Positions 39,221 to 48,665 are shown, numbered from the stretch's first letter. The stretch is 64,000 nt of DNA from Lentzea alba (GCF_011067745.1 NZ_JAAMPJ010000001.1:1040829-1104828); one strand, 5' to 3'. Program-made: numbers and translations. The notes: generated from the letters alone by a model not told the origin.

Positions 39221-39555
39221 GGCGTCCCTCCTGCGGTGCGGGCGGCGTAGTAGCCCCGGACATGGGCTCATCACCAAACGGCGCACCGGCCCAGCGTTGT
39301 CACGCCGGGTACACGGGGCCTTGAAACTCGGTCGACTTCGTCCACGAGTTTTCCGTCGACGAACCGCCCGAGTGCTGCGGGTGACGGAAGTGTGGCAGGG
39401 TCCCGGTCTGCTGTCTGCGGCGGGGATCACACTTTTTCCGCAGGTCAGAGGGCATGCAACAAGACGTCCGTCCGGTTTTCTGCACCGACCAGTCGGTTTA
39501 TGCAGGCAGGAAGCACCCGATCGGTCAAGAAAGATTGACGCCTTAGAGTGACGGC
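39221..39555. other. Divergent intergenic region, malic enzyme/epimerase
   Basis: 335 bp with no credible gene. Contains AAACTCG/CGAGTTT arms at 39324-39330/39345-39351. Near the epimerase ATG a TAGAGT -10-like hexamer lies at about 39546, but no convincing -35 is visible. Confidence 0.4.
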
Positions 39556-40155
39556 ATGCAGGCGAGTTCGCTGAAAATTGACGGCGCGTTCGAGTTCATC
39601 CCTCGGACTTTTCCCGACGACCGCGGCGTGTTCGTCTCGCCGTACCAGGAGGCAGCCTTCGTCGAGGCGGTCGGCCACCCGCTGAAGGTCGCCCAGACGA
39701 ACCACAGCGTGTCCCGCGCCGGCACCATCCGCGGCATCCACTACGCGGACGTCCCGCCGTCGCAGGCGAAGTACGTCTTCTGCCCCCGCGGCTCGTTCAT
39801 CGACATGATCATCGACATCCGGGTCGGCTCGCCCACGTTCGGCCAGTGGGAGGCGGTGCACGTGTCCTCCACCAAGTGCAACGCCGTCTACCTGGCCGAG
39901 GGGCTCGGCCACGCGATGATCGCGTTGGAAGACGACACGACCATGAACTACCTCTGCTCCACCGTCTACAACCCGTCCGGCGAACACGGCCTGACGCCCC
40001 TGGACCCCGCGCTGGACCTGCCGTGGCCGCGCGAGCTCGAGTTCCTGCTGTCGGAGAAGGACACGGCCGCCCCGACGCTGGCCGAGGCCTACGAAGCCGG
40101 CGTGCTGCCGCGCTACGAGGACTGCGTGGCCCTGTACGCGTCCCTCAAAGTCTGA
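39556..40155 (+). CDS. dTDP-4-keto-6-deoxyhexose 3,5-epimerase (RmlC/RfbC family)
   Basis: 199 residues, cupin fold. Catalytic His62 in RGIHY and Tyr132 in TMNYLCST are both in place; FVSPYQEAAF and QTNHSVSRAGTIRG are family motifs. Expected to epimerise C3 and C5 of a dTDP-4-keto-6-deoxysugar, in rhamnose or antibiotic-sugar pathways. No other nucleotide-sugar gene is near, so it is an orphan here. Its 3' end overlaps the convergent sodX gene by 11 bp. Confidence 0.9.
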   Translation: MQASSLKIDGAFEFIPRTFPDDRGVFVSPYQEAAFVEAVGHPLKVAQTNHSVSRAGTIRGIHYADVPPSQAKYVFCPRGSFIDMIIDIRVGSPTFGQWEAVHVSSTKCNAVYLAEGLGHAMIALEDDTTMNYLCSTVYNPSGEHGLTPLDPALDLPWPRELEFLLSEKDTAAPTLAEAYEAGVLPRYEDCVALYASLKV

Positions 40156-40447
40156 ACCGGGGCCTCGGCCATAGTCGAGCTTTGACGACTCCGAGCACCT
40201 CCGCAGGTCCGAGGTGTTCGGAGTCCGTGCTGGCGAACGGGTTGTCTCCCACCACGTGCCACCCGCCGTCCACTGGGTGGGAGGCCCGCTTGACCGACAG
40301 TTGACCCGGCCTGCTGGCCCATGTGACGAGCACGACGTCGTTGGGTTTCGGCGCCACACCCCACCTGACCAGCACGATGTCGTCGTTGCGCAGGGCCGGC
40401 ACCATCGACGGCCCCTTCACGAGCACGGTGGAGAGACGCGGTCTCAA
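40145..40447 (-). CDS. sodX: Nickel-SOD maturation protease (S24/S26 family)
   Basis: 100 residues with the signal-peptidase-like Ser/Lys dyad: Ser14 in GPSMVPAL and Lys53 in SVKRAS, plus GDNPFAS. It has no membrane anchor, unlike true signal peptidase I. Divergent from sodN with 75 bp between, the classic sodN-sodX pairing, so it should remove the N-terminal leader of nickel superoxide dismutase to expose the nickel-binding His. Small and soluble, as expected for SodX. Confidence 0.9.
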   Translation of the reverse strand: MRPRLSTVLVKGPSMVPALRNDDIVLVRWGVAPKPNDVVLVTWASRPGQLSVKRASHPVDGGWHVVGDNPFASTDSEHLGPAEVLGVVKARLWPRPRFRL

Positions 40448-40470
40448 CGATCACCCTTCGGTCAGCCGGA

Positions 40471-40482
40471 GTAGGGTCCTAC
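40471..40482. promoter_or_regulatory. Inverted repeat in the sodX-sodN divergent promoter region
   Basis: GTAGG-GT-CCTAC in the 75-bp gap shared by the two genes. It does not resemble the Nur box. A regulator or promoter role is possible but unproven. Confidence 0.35.
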
Positions 40483-40522
40483 CTGTCGGAGCATCCACTG
40501 TTTTTTGATTCTGGGAGGAACG

Positions 40523-40930
40523 ATGCGACTCGTGTCGCGCATTCTCCGCCCGCGCGTCGAAGCCACCGCGCACTGCGACCTGCCCTGTGGCGTCTACGAC
40601 CCGGCGCAGGCCCGCATCGAGGCCGAGTCGATCAAGGCGGTCCAGGAGAAGTACCAGGCCAACGAGGACCCGGAGTTCCGGGAGCGCGCTGTCCTGATCA
40701 AGGAGCAGCGCAGCGAGCTCGTCAAGCACCACCTGTGGGTGCTGTGGACGGACTACTTCAAGCCGCCGCACTTCGAGAAGTACCCCGAGCTGCACGACCT
40801 GTTCAACCGCGCCACCAAGGCCGCGGGTGCGGGCGGCACCAAGGGGTCGATGGACCCGGCGTCGGGTCAGGCCCTGCTGGACCTGATCGCGCAGATCGAC
40901 AAGATTTTCTGGGAGACCAAGCAGGGCTGA
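40523..40930 (+). CDS. sodN: Nickel superoxide dismutase
   Basis: 135 residues; GGAGG at 40514-40518 precedes the ATG. A 16-residue leader (MRLVSRILRPRVEATA) is followed by the nickel hook HCDLPCGVYDP (17-27): after leader cleavage the new N-terminal His plus Cys18 and Cys22 (mature 1, 2 and 6) bind nickel. The rest is the four-helix bundle of the homohexamer. Converts superoxide to oxygen and hydrogen peroxide in the cytosol. Ends with a strong terminator. Confidence 0.97.
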   Translation: MRLVSRILRPRVEATAHCDLPCGVYDPAQARIEAESIKAVQEKYQANEDPEFRERAVLIKEQRSELVKHHLWVLWTDYFKPPHFEKYPELHDLFNRATKAAGAGGTKGSMDPASGQALLDLIAQIDKIFWETKQG

Positions 40931-40946
40931 GCCCCTCTGGTCTTTG

Positions 40947-40990
40947 AACGGCGCCGCTCCCCTGGGCAGGGGGCGGCGCCGTTTGTCGTT
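40947..40990 (+). terminator. Terminator after sodN
   Basis: AACGGCGCCGCTCCCCT (40947-40963) pairs with AGGGGGCGGCGCCGTT (from about 40968) with one bulge, followed by TTGTCGTTT. Confidence 0.85.
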
Positions 40991-41058
40991 TGAGGTAACC
41001 CATCATTGGTGCTGTGCGATGTGACCTGATGCACACGCTTTGAGGGGTGGGATTCCAG

Positions 41059-43404
41059 GTGCCGGACTTCTTCGTGTCGTACACGGGGGCCGACAAGGCC
41101 TGGGCCGAGTGGATCGCCTGGGAACTGGAAGCGGCAGGCCACGAGGTGCTCGTACAGGCCTGGGACATGGTGCCCGGCACCAACTGGGTCGACCTGATGC
41201 ATCGGGGCGTGCAGGCTTCCGAACGCACCATCGCCGTGCTGTCCGCCGCGTACCTGGACTCCGTGTACGGGACGGCCGAATGGCAGGCCGCGTGGCGGGA
41301 CGATCCCACCGGTGCTGATCGCAAGCTGCTCGTGCTGCGGGTGGAGGACTGCGAACGGCCTGGGCTCCTGGCGTCGGTCGTCTCAGCGGACCTGTTCGGG
41401 CTGAACGAGGACGCGGCGCGCACCGAACTGCAGCGCGTTGTGCGGGGCGCGCTGACGGGTCGACTGAAGCCTCCTACGAGCCCCCACTTTCCGGGTCGGC
41501 CGACGAGGCCAAGCTTTCCCGGGGCACTCCCTGCTGTGTGGAACGTGCCGGGCCGCAACCCGCACTTCACCGGCCGGGTCGAGTCGCTCGACCGCATGCG
41601 CAAGGCCATGAATTCGGGCCGGACTGTCACCGTCCATTCGTTGCTCGGCATGGGCGGTGTGGGAAAGACACAACTCGCGATCGAGTACGCACACCGCTTT
41701 GCGAGCGACTTCGAGATCGTATGGTGGATCCCTGCCGAACAACCGACGTTGATCCCGGACCATCTCACTGAACTGGGGATCGCCCTCGGCTTGGACGTCG
41801 TTCCTTCCGCGAACGCGCAGGTGCTGACCACTCTCCGGGCTCGCCAACGGTGGCTGCTGGTCTTCGACAACGCGGAAGACCCCGCGGCACTGCGGCCCTA
41901 TCTACCCTCAGGCCAGGGTCAGGTCGTGATCACGACGCGGCGCAGCACGTTCGGGGCTTTGGGCGCTGTGCTTGATCTCGACGTGCTCGATCGTGCCGAA
42001 AGCACCGCGCTGTTGCGACGAAGAGTTCCCGGCGCCTCCGACAAACAGGTGAACAGCCTGGCCGAACTGCTCGGCGACCTACCGCTGGCGATCGAGCAGG
42101 CCGCTGCCTACATCGAGAGCACCGGGATGTCGGTGGACGGCTATTTGCGCCTGTTCCGCCGGCGAGCAGCGGATATGATCGGTCGCGGACAGGTGATCGG
42201 CAGACAGGAAACGCTCACCACGCTGTGGAATCTGTCCCTGGCGGCGTTGAGCGAACAGAATCCCGCAGCGGTCCAGCTTCTCAACCTGATCGCGTGGATG
42301 GCGCCGGAGCCCGTGCCACTTGACCTCTTCACCAACCATCCTGAGAAGCTGCCCTCACTCTTAGCCGAGGCCGTTCAGGACGAACTCACCTGGCAGGACA
42401 CCGTCGGTGAACTGGTCAACTGGTTCTTCGTCCGACGCACCAGCGACGAGATCACGATCGTCCACCGACTTCTCCAGCATTCGCTGCGAGCACGAGACCA
42501 CGACTTACCTACAATTAGTGAAGTGCAAAAGCTCCTCGCGACCGACCTACCCGGTAATGACGCTCTAGGCACACCGGTGAATTGGCCACGATGGCGAGTT
42601 CTGTTGCCCCACGTTCTCGCAGTTATAGAGGTTGTGCACAAGCCTACGGGCGCCACGTCATGGCTATGTGATCGTGCGGGAACGTACCTCCATACAACCG
42701 GCCGTCCCTTGGAGGCCATCTCCCTGCACGAGCAGGCGCTGTCAATTGATGAAACCAGTCATGGCGCGGGCAGTCCCATGGTTGCCACTCGACTGAACAA
42801 CGTCGCACTCGCGCTCAACGCCGTGGGCAGGACTGACGAAGCGCTGCTTCACATCAAACGGGCTCTCACGATCAACGAATCGACCCATGGCCATGACACC
42901 CCGAGGGTCGCCGAGAACCTCATCAACCTCGCCGGATTCCTCTGTGGCCAGAACCGCCACGCCGAAGCTCTGCCGTTGGCTCAACGGGCGCTCGCCATTG
43001 ACGAAGCCGCTCATGGGCCAAGGCACCCCAGATTGATCACTCACCTGAACGCTATCGGCGTCGCTCACAGTGGGTTGGCCCAACTGGACGATGCTCTCGC
43101 CACACTCCAACGAGCACTCGCCATCACCGAAGCCACCTACGGCCCCAACCACCCCTATTTCGCGACCACGCTGATCAATCTCGCTGGCGCTTTCATTGAT
43201 CTCAACGATCCGGGTGAGGCCGTGTCTCTGCTCGAACGAGCTCTAGCGATCGATGAAGCAGCCTACGGGTCCAAGCATCCAAATATCGCCCTCGATCTCA
43301 GGCGCCTCAGCAGTGGGCTCGAGCTAATGGGCCGTGTCGATGAAGCGCGAACCATGCGTCGGCGCGCACAAGAAATCGAGGAACAGAACGGTGCCGCCTC
43401 CTGA
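41059..43404 (+). CDS. TIR-NB-ARC-TPR STAND protein (NLR-like)
   Basis: 781 residues from GTG 41059 ([10 protein letters not shown]); GTG 41047 is the alternative, 4 codons longer. TIR domain (1-130) with the probable NADase Glu74 in [15 protein letters not shown]-loop GMGGVGKT (197-204), Walker B LLVFD (266-270), ITTRR, and [14 protein letters not shown] (GLPL motif). Five or so TPR/Kinesin-light-chain-type repeats (about 555-775; units such as [16 protein letters not shown]). This is the plant-NLR-like layout also found in bacteria, where TIR NADases can drive abortive anti-phage responses. Immune role here is inference. GC dips slightly in the middle. Confidence 0.92.
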   Translation: MPDFFVSYTGADKAWAEWIAWELEAAGHEVLVQAWDMVPGTNWVDLMHRGVQASERTIAVLSAAYLDSVYGTAEWQAAWRDDPTGADRKLLVLRVEDCERPGLLASVVSADLFGLNEDAARTELQRVVRGALTGRLKPPTSPHFPGRPTRPSFPGALPAVWNVPGRNPHFTGRVESLDRMRKAMNSGRTVTVHSLLGMGGVGKTQLAIEYAHRFASDFEIVWWIPAEQPTLIPDHLTELGIALGLDVVPSANAQVLTTLRARQRWLLVFDNAEDPAALRPYLPSGQGQVVITTRRSTFGALGAVLDLDVLDRAESTALLRRRVPGASDKQVNSLAELLGDLPLAIEQAAAYIESTGMSVDGYLRLFRRRAADMIGRGQVIGRQETLTTLWNLSLAALSEQNPAAVQLLNLIAWMAPEPVPLDLFTNHPEKLPSLLAEAVQDELTWQDTVGELVNWFFVRRTSDEITIVHRLLQHSLRARDHDLPTISEVQKLLATDLPGNDALGTPVNWPRWRVLLPHVLAVIEVVHKPTGATSWLCDRAGTYLHTTGRPLEAISLHEQALSIDETSHGAGSPMVATRLNNVALALNAVGRTDEALLHIKRALTINESTHGHDTPRVAENLINLAGFLCGQNRHAEALPLAQRALAIDEAAHGPRHPRLITHLNAIGVAHSGLAQLDDALATLQRALAITEATYGPNHPYFATTLINLAGAFIDLNDPGEAVSLLERALAIDEAAYGSKHPNIALDLRRLSSGLELMGRVDEARTMRRRAQEIEEQNGAAS

Positions 43405-43422
43405 GCGGGAAGCGGCACCGTT
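43387..43422. terminator. Bidirectional terminator between TIR gene and secreted hydrolase
   Basis: AACGGTGCCGC (43387-43397) pairs perfectly with GCGGCACCGTT (43412-43422). It overlaps the TIR stop and precedes the convergent gene's stop by 18 bp. Confidence 0.75.
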
Positions 43423-43439
43423 CGCTTGTCGTGCAAGGA

Positions 43440-46097
43440 CTACGCGGCGTCAGTGACCTTGCCGGTCACCTCGAACTCCACCCCGGTCGGCCGCTGCCCC
43501 TCGAACCGGAACCGCACCTGCTCCTCCCCCTCGGCAACGGTGTCGGCCAAGGTCGGCACCGGCACCTCGATCGAGGTCTGACCAGGCGGGATGACCACCC
43601 ACAGGTACATCTGCGTCGAAGACAGCGGCCGCGAAGGCAGCACGTCCTCACCCGAGTTCTGGAAGAACCAGTCGGGGTCGACGTCCGTTGTGGACAGTTC
43701 CGTCCCGGCGGCCGGCGCGATCGGGAAGGCCGCGAAGAGGACGCTGGCGTCGGCGGTCTCGGACAAGGTCAGCTTCCACTTCAGAGCACCTCCCTCCACG
43801 ACGCTGTCAGCCACCGGAGCGACCGAGACGGTGGGAGCCGGGTCGTCGTTGCGCACCAACAGCCCGCCGAACGCGGAGCCGACGACGGCGTTGGAGATCG
43901 CCTGCACCGTCACCGGGTGGCGGGTGTCGGCGCTCCACCTCGTGTTGCCGGTGAACGAGACCGGCACCTCGACACGGTGCTCGCCGGGCTTCAGCGTCAC
44001 GAGCTTGGTCGCCGGCTGGTTGTCCGGGGTGTTGTAGAAGAGCCGGAACACGCGGGTGCCGGTGCCGGACGCCGAGACGACGATGTTGTGCGTCTGGGTA
44101 CCGGAGTCGCCCTCGTCCACCGCGATCGTGGTGGCGTCCACGCGGCCGAGGCGCGCCGGCACGACCGGGACGAGGCCCTTGTTCCAGCCGTAGGCGTCGA
44201 TCAGCCACGCCGTACCGGAAGCGGACTCGGGCACCAGCTCCAGCGACGTGACACGGCCGACGCCGGAAGGCAACCCAATGCGGACTTCCTGTGCCCACAG
44301 GGAACTCGTGCGATCAGTGCCGGGCAGCCCCGCCACGGAAACCGATCCCAAAGAACGCTTCTGTCCACTTTGGTCAGTCACTGAAACGGCGAACCGAGAA
44401 GCGGACGCGTTCGGCGGGACGGCCAGGCGGAGGGCAAGAGCGCGCGAACCGTGCAACGACACGGGCGAAGAAGGCTGGACCACAGCCGCCTGTCCCGCGG
44501 CCGACCACTGCAGGGCAATCGAGAGGCGTTCGGGCTGTGAGGTGCCAAAACGGAAGGCGACGAAGTGCGGTGAACGCGAGCCGCCGCACGTGACCGCCGG
44601 GGCGTTCGAGGTTTGCTGGCACACCCGAGCGCTGCCGGAGGCAACCGTGGAAGCGTCCGGCACCACGAAAGGCTTGCGGGCGCCCCCGATCGCGTGCGAG
44701 AGGACGCGGGCCGGGTCGGCGGACGGGGCGCGGACACCCGTGCCGTCGAGCAGGGGCAGCAGCGAGGTGTCGCGGGACAGGAACAGGCCTGCGGACGCCG
44801 CCACGTAGGTCGCGCCGGCGGCTTGCTGCTGGTCGGCGGTCAACCGAGTCGCGGTGCCGGGCGTGCACAACGGGTCCGGGGTCTGGCCCGGCCAGAAGTC
44901 GTCGAACGCCGGCGCTTCGGCCTGGCCTGGCGTCCACTCGCTGTTGAAGTAGTTGTGGTTGGCGCCGACCATGTACAGGGCGCTGTGCAACGCCTCGCCA
45001 CGGCTCAGGCCGCGGGTCTGGTCCACGAACATCTGGCCCTGCAAGTCGGACACGTCGCCGTCGCAACCGGGCAGGAACGTCACCGAAGGCACGTCCGGCG
45101 CTGGGTTGTGGCCGAAGATCGTGGGGCCGATCAGCACGGTGCCGCGGATGTTCCAGCGCACCTGGCCGGTGAAGCCGGTGTCACCCGGTGGCGGGGTGAG
45201 GCTGTCGGTGGCGGCGCGGTTGACGCCCTCACCGCCGCGGGAGTGGCCCACCAGCAACACCTTCGACATGTCGGCGGGTGCGGATCGAACGATCGGCGGC
45301 ACCGAGCCGCGGCCGGCGGACCAGTCCGCCCACAAGGCCAGGTGGTGGCGCACCAACGAAGAACGTCCCTGCGCGCCCAGGTCGCTGGTCTGGTTGTCCT
45401 GGGCGTTGATGCCGTTGGCCGAGATCGACACCGTCACGTATCCCTGCGACGCCAGCAGTTCCTGCGTCTTCAGGTAACCGCGGTGACTCGGCACGGCGGT
45501 CAGACCGTCGGGACACGGCCAGTTTAGGGTGATCTGGTTCGGGTTCGTCTTGTTGTAGCAAGTGAAGTGCCTGCCGTGCAGGAACAGCACCAGCGGCCGC
45601 TTGCCGGGAGCACCCTTGGGCGCGACGACGACGGCTTCCATCTCGATCGGCGCCGCGTACTCGGGCAGCTTGATCGAGTCGAGTTCGTACTCACCGGAAC
45701 TGGTGCCGTACGGGCCGGGCTTTCCGGGATCGACCTCCGCCGACGGCTGCAACTCGGGCAGCACGGGAGCGGTCAGCGAAGCCACCGAAGGTTCGGTGAC
45801 GTCCAGCCGCCTGCCCGCCGAACGCACCTGCAGTGCGGCGGGGTCTCTCAAATCGGCTCTCAACGTGAAGGTGCGCAGGTTCGTGGACTCCTGGGCCCGG
45901 CCCAGGAACTTGTCGCCCTCCCAGAACTCGACACCCGCGTCCAGCAACGGCATCGGCGCGGGAGCGGTCCACCGGATCACGTCTCCGGCGACGGCCCAGC
46001 CCGGAACCGACGGCGGTTCCGGCGCGGCCGACGCGGGCAGTGCGGGTATTACCGCGGCCAGCAGAACAGGTAGTAACAGCGCGACTGTGCGACGCAT
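43440..46097 (-). CDS. Large secreted alpha/beta hydrolase with C-terminal beta domains
   Basis: 885 residues. Signal peptide MRRTVALLLPVLLAAVIPALPASAA. Hydrolase core: PLVLFLHGRHFTCYN (oxyanion region), LLVGHSRGGEGVNRA (nucleophile Ser), FLPGCDGDVSDLQG (acid), and GANHNYFNSEW (probable base His). Then about 450 residues of beta-rich sequence, the last part with Calx-beta-like repeats (IAVDEGDSGTQTHNIVV; DSVVEGGALKWKLTLSETAD). Presumably an extracellular esterase or peptidase; substrate unknown. Confidence 0.8.
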   Translation of the reverse strand: MRRTVALLLPVLLAAVIPALPASAAPEPPSVPGWAVAGDVIRWTAPAPMPLLDAGVEFWEGDKFLGRAQESTNLRTFTLRADLRDPAALQVRSAGRRLDVTEPSVASLTAPVLPELQPSAEVDPGKPGPYGTSSGEYELDSIKLPEYAAPIEMEAVVVAPKGAPGKRPLVLFLHGRHFTCYNKTNPNQITLNWPCPDGLTAVPSHRGYLKTQELLASQGYVTVSISANGINAQDNQTSDLGAQGRSSLVRHHLALWADWSAGRGSVPPIVRSAPADMSKVLLVGHSRGGEGVNRAATDSLTPPPGDTGFTGQVRWNIRGTVLIGPTIFGHNPAPDVPSVTFLPGCDGDVSDLQGQMFVDQTRGLSRGEALHSALYMVGANHNYFNSEWTPGQAEAPAFDDFWPGQTPDPLCTPGTATRLTADQQQAAGATYVAASAGLFLSRDTSLLPLLDGTGVRAPSADPARVLSHAIGGARKPFVVPDASTVASGSARVCQQTSNAPAVTCGGSRSPHFVAFRFGTSQPERLSIALQWSAAGQAAVVQPSSPVSLHGSRALALRLAVPPNASASRFAVSVTDQSGQKRSLGSVSVAGLPGTDRTSSLWAQEVRIGLPSGVGRVTSLELVPESASGTAWLIDAYGWNKGLVPVVPARLGRVDATTIAVDEGDSGTQTHNIVVSASGTGTRVFRLFYNTPDNQPATKLVTLKPGEHRVEVPVSFTGNTRWSADTRHPVTVQAISNAVVGSAFGGLLVRNDDPAPTVSVAPVADSVVEGGALKWKLTLSETADASVLFAAFPIAPAAGTELSTTDVDPDWFFQNSGEDVLPSRPLSSTQMYLWVVIPPGQTSIEVPVPTLADTVAEGEEQVRFRFEGQRPTGVEFEVTGKVTDAA

Positions 46098-46244
46098 GTG
46101 TGGTCCCCCTCACAACAGATGGAGCCACTCCGTTCTAGCGACGCCGCACAGCACTCGGGGCACCATTGCGCCGGAATCTGCCAATCAAAACGACAACCCG
46201 CCCGAGGTATTACGCCGTTCAGCCCAACAACCGGGGGAACACAC

Positions 46245-46742
46245 GTGGAACAGGCAAGAGGTCTCGTCGCGACGGACGCGGGAATGCAGGTGCTGTGGCA
46301 CCGCAAGCCGTTCAGCCACGTCGTCGACTACGACAGCTGGGACGAGGAACTGCTTGAAGACGCGGGCATCATGCGCCACATCGAGATCGGCTCGATGGTC
46401 CCGCTCAGCACCGGCATGGACGGCGCCTGGGAGTTCGTCGTGCGGTGGGGCGACGAAGCGGCGCTCACCGAGACCGAACAGCGGCACGTCGTCGTCAGCT
46501 CCGAGCCGTACCTGCTGGTGAGCGAGACCGACGTGCGGGTGGGCGGAATCGAGCACATCACCGGAAACGCCGAGGACGACGAAGGTTTCGCGGTGCCGTT
46601 GCCACCGGGGCGGTGGAGCGTGACCACGCACATGATCGACGCAGACGCCTCAGGCGAGCAGCTGGACTTCGTGGTGCTGATCAAGCCCGGCACCGCGGGC
46701 GAGCGCTACCGGACCTCGGAGCAGCCGTTCGAACGGCGCTAG
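46245..46742 (+). CDS. Hypothetical protein
   Basis: 165 residues from GTG 46245 after GGGGG; upstream codons to 46098 in frame are rejected because they cross the divergent promoter gap. Sequence is acidic and soluble (VEQARGLVATDAGMQVLWHRKPF at the start, FVVLIKPGTAGERYRTSEQPFERR at the end). No domain recognised. It is divergent from the secreted hydrolase and adjoins a small convergent gene. Confidence 0.65.
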   Translation: MEQARGLVATDAGMQVLWHRKPFSHVVDYDSWDEELLEDAGIMRHIEIGSMVPLSTGMDGAWEFVVRWGDEAALTETEQRHVVVSSEPYLLVSETDVRVGGIEHITGNAEDDEGFAVPLPPGRWSVTTHMIDADASGEQLDFVVLIKPGTAGERYRTSEQPFERR

Positions 46743-46743
46743 C

Positions 46744-46905
46744 TCACTCGATTCTCGGGTCGGCGTCGCGCTCGTTCTGGCGCAACTTGTTCCACGTCGA
46801 GGTCAGTTCCGTCCGGATGCGCGCGACGCGAACCCCGAAGGCCTCGCGGATCTCGTGTGGGTCGACCTCGTCGGGGGCGCCGTGGTCAGGGTGCTCGGCG
46901 GTCAT
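46744..46905 (-). CDS. Small hypothetical protein
   Basis: 53 residues from ATG 46905 (MTAEHPDHGAPDEVDPHEIREAFGVRV...NERDADPRIE); GTG 46956 would give 70 residues but would overlap the next gene's ribosome-binding region. Charged and helical, with no known domain. Stop lies 1 bp from the convergent gene. Confidence 0.5.
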   Translation of the reverse strand: MTAEHPDHGAPDEVDPHEIREAFGVRVARIRTELTSTWNKLRQNERDADPRIE

Positions 46906-46973
46906 GGCGAGCGGGGTACCTCGAACGTGGACTCCCCCAAACGTGGTGCCCGTCACCTCCTAGGATCGAACAG

Positions 46974-47570
46974 GTGAGCACCCACCTCTACCTGCTGCGC
47001 CACGGCCAGACCGAGTGGTCCGAGAGCGGCAGGCACACGGGACGCACTGACATCGAGCTGACGCCCGAGGGCGAGCAGCAGGCACGCCGGGCGGGCGCCA
47101 CGCTCGCCCGGCTGAGGGGAACGGACCAGGCGCCGGCGCTCGTGCTGACGAGTCCGCGGCAGCGTGCCACCAGAACGGCCGCGCTGGCCGGGCTGGAGGT
47201 CAACGCGACGACCGAGGAGCTCGCCGAGTGGGACTACGGCGACTACGAGGGCATCACCACGCCGCAGATTCGCGAGCGCGTGCCGGGATGGACGGTGTGG
47301 ACGCACCCGATGCCGGGCGGCGAGACGCACGCGGAGGTGCAGGAGCGGGCCCGCGCGGTGCTCGCCGACGTGCGCAAGATCCTGCCCGGCGGCGACGTGG
47401 TGCTGGTGGGCCACGGGCACTTCAGTCGCGTGCTGATCGCGGCGTGGCTGGGCCTGGCACCCGACCAGGGTGTCCACTTCGGACTGGACCCGGCGGGCAT
47501 CTGCCAGCTGGGCGACGAGCGGGGCGACCCGCAGGTGCGCAGGCTCAACGTGCCTGCTTGGGAGATCTGA
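46974..47570 (+). CDS. Histidine phosphatase-family protein
   Basis: 198 residues from GTG 46974. Phosphoglycerate-mutase-like fold: catalytic RHG motif YLLRHGQTEW (phospho-acceptor His10), TSPRQRATRTA, Glu in EWDYGDYEG, second His in VLVGHGHFSRVL. More like a small acid phosphatase than a true mutase. Stop and the next start overlap by 1 bp (TGATG). Confidence 0.92.
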   Translation: MSTHLYLLRHGQTEWSESGRHTGRTDIELTPEGEQQARRAGATLARLRGTDQAPALVLTSPRQRATRTAALAGLEVNATTEELAEWDYGDYEGITTPQIRERVPGWTVWTHPMPGGETHAEVQERARAVLADVRKILPGGDVVLVGHGHFSRVLIAAWLGLAPDQGVHFGLDPAGICQLGDERGDPQVRRLNVPAWEI

Positions 47571-48043
47571 TGATCCGACGGGTAGAACCGCGTGACGTCG
47601 ACGCGGTCGTGAAGCTGGTGCACGAGCTCGCCCTGTACGAACGGGCGCCTGAGGAGTGTCACCTCACCTCCGAGCAGTTGCACACCGCGCTGTTCGACGA
47701 CAACCCCGCGCTGTTCGGCCATGTGGCCGAAGTGGACGGTCAGGTCGTCGGGATCGCGTTGTGGTTCCTCAACTTCTCGACGTGGGACGGCGTGCACGGC
47801 ATCTACCTGGAGGACCTCTACGTCACGCCGGCGCAACGCGGCAGCGGCATCGGCAGGAAACTTCTGGAAACACTCGCCCAGGAGTGCGTCGCCAAGGGTT
47901 ACACGAGGCTCCAGTGGTCGGTCCTCAACTGGAACGAGCCCAGCATCGGTTTCTACAAGAAACTCGGTGCCGTCCCAATGGACGAGTGGACGGTGATGCG
48001 AGTGGCCGATGAAGCGCTGCAAAAGCTGGCTTCTTCACTCTGA
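47570..48043 (+). CDS. GNAT acetyltransferase, spermidine/diamine acetyltransferase-like
   Basis: 157 residues. Resembles the SSAT/thialysine acetyltransferase group along its length: LVHELALYERAPEECHLTSEQL, IYLEDLYVTPAQRGSGIGRKLL (acetyl-CoA loop) and LNWNEPSIGFYKKLGAVPM. SSAT enzymes acetylate polyamines or thialysine; the assignment is by similarity. Coupled to the phosphatase gene. AGGACC/GGTCCT (48091-48109) downstream could be a weak terminator. Confidence 0.86.
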   Translation: MIRRVEPRDVDAVVKLVHELALYERAPEECHLTSEQLHTALFDDNPALFGHVAEVDGQVVGIALWFLNFSTWDGVHGIYLEDLYVTPAQRGSGIGRKLLETLAQECVAKGYTRLQWSVLNWNEPSIGFYKKLGAVPMDEWTVMRVADEALQKLASSL

Positions 48044-48171
48044 AGGTTGACGGAAGGTCTCGAAAAGCTCACGAAACGGGAATTCCACACAGGACCGGTC
48101 CACGGTCCTGGCAGCGTCCCCGCTCGCCGATCCCCCGGCACAAAAAGTAAGCGTGGAAAGAAGGAACGACC

Positions 48172-48591
48172 GTGGGCACTGACCCGACCACCGAGATCGA
48201 CCCGTCCGCCGCCGCAGGCATCGGCATCGTCGGCACGATCATCTACCTGGCGTTCATCGTCTTCGCCGTCGTCGTGATGTGGAAGACCTTCACGAAGGCC
48301 GGTCAGCCGGGCTGGGCGGCGATCATCCCGATCTACAACATCTACGTGTGGCTGAAGGTCGCGGGCCGTCCCGGCTGGTGGCTGATCCTGATGCTGATCC
48401 CGTTCGTCAACATCATCATGGCGCTGATCGTCTCGATGGACATCTCGAAGTCCTTCGGCAAGGACTCCGTCTTCGGCGTCGTCGGCCTGTGGCTGTTCAG
48501 CATCATCGGCTACGCGATCCTCGCGTTCGGTGGCGCGCAGTACCGCGGCCCGGCCGCGCTCGCGGGCCCGCAGGGCGCCTACCAGGGCTGA
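48172..48591 (+). CDS. DUF5684-like small membrane protein
   Basis: 139 residues from GTG 48172 with GGAAAGAAGGA upstream. Three to four membrane helices (IGIVGTIIYLAFIVFAVVVMW; WWLILMLIPFVNIIMALIVS; VVGLWLFSIIGYAILAFGG) separated by the conserved AIIPIYNIYVWLKVAGRPGWW and KSFGKDSVFG. Family of unknown function, sometimes annotated as signal peptidase-like but without catalytic residues. Confidence 0.82.
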   Translation: MGTDPTTEIDPSAAAGIGIVGTIIYLAFIVFAVVVMWKTFTKAGQPGWAAIIPIYNIYVWLKVAGRPGWWLILMLIPFVNIIMALIVSMDISKSFGKDSVFGVVGLWLFSIIGYAILAFGGAQYRGPAALAGPQGAYQG

Positions 48592-48607
48592 GCCGCACCA
48601 CTCTGAC

Positions 48608-48652
48608 AGGCCGGGCCACGAAGTCACCCCTGTACTTCAGGCCCGGCCTTCA
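48608..48652 (+). terminator. Terminator after the DUF5684-like gene
   Basis: AGGCCGGGCC (48608-48617) pairs with GGCCCGGCCT (48640-48649), with an inner GAAGT/ACTTC stem. Followed by TCACTAA. Confidence 0.65.
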
Positions 48653-48665
48653 CTAAGGTCAGAAA

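Noticed and set aside
39556-40155. Start of an antibiotic-sugar gene cluster
   Set aside because: Only one sugar gene is present and its neighbours are sodX/sodN and malic enzyme.
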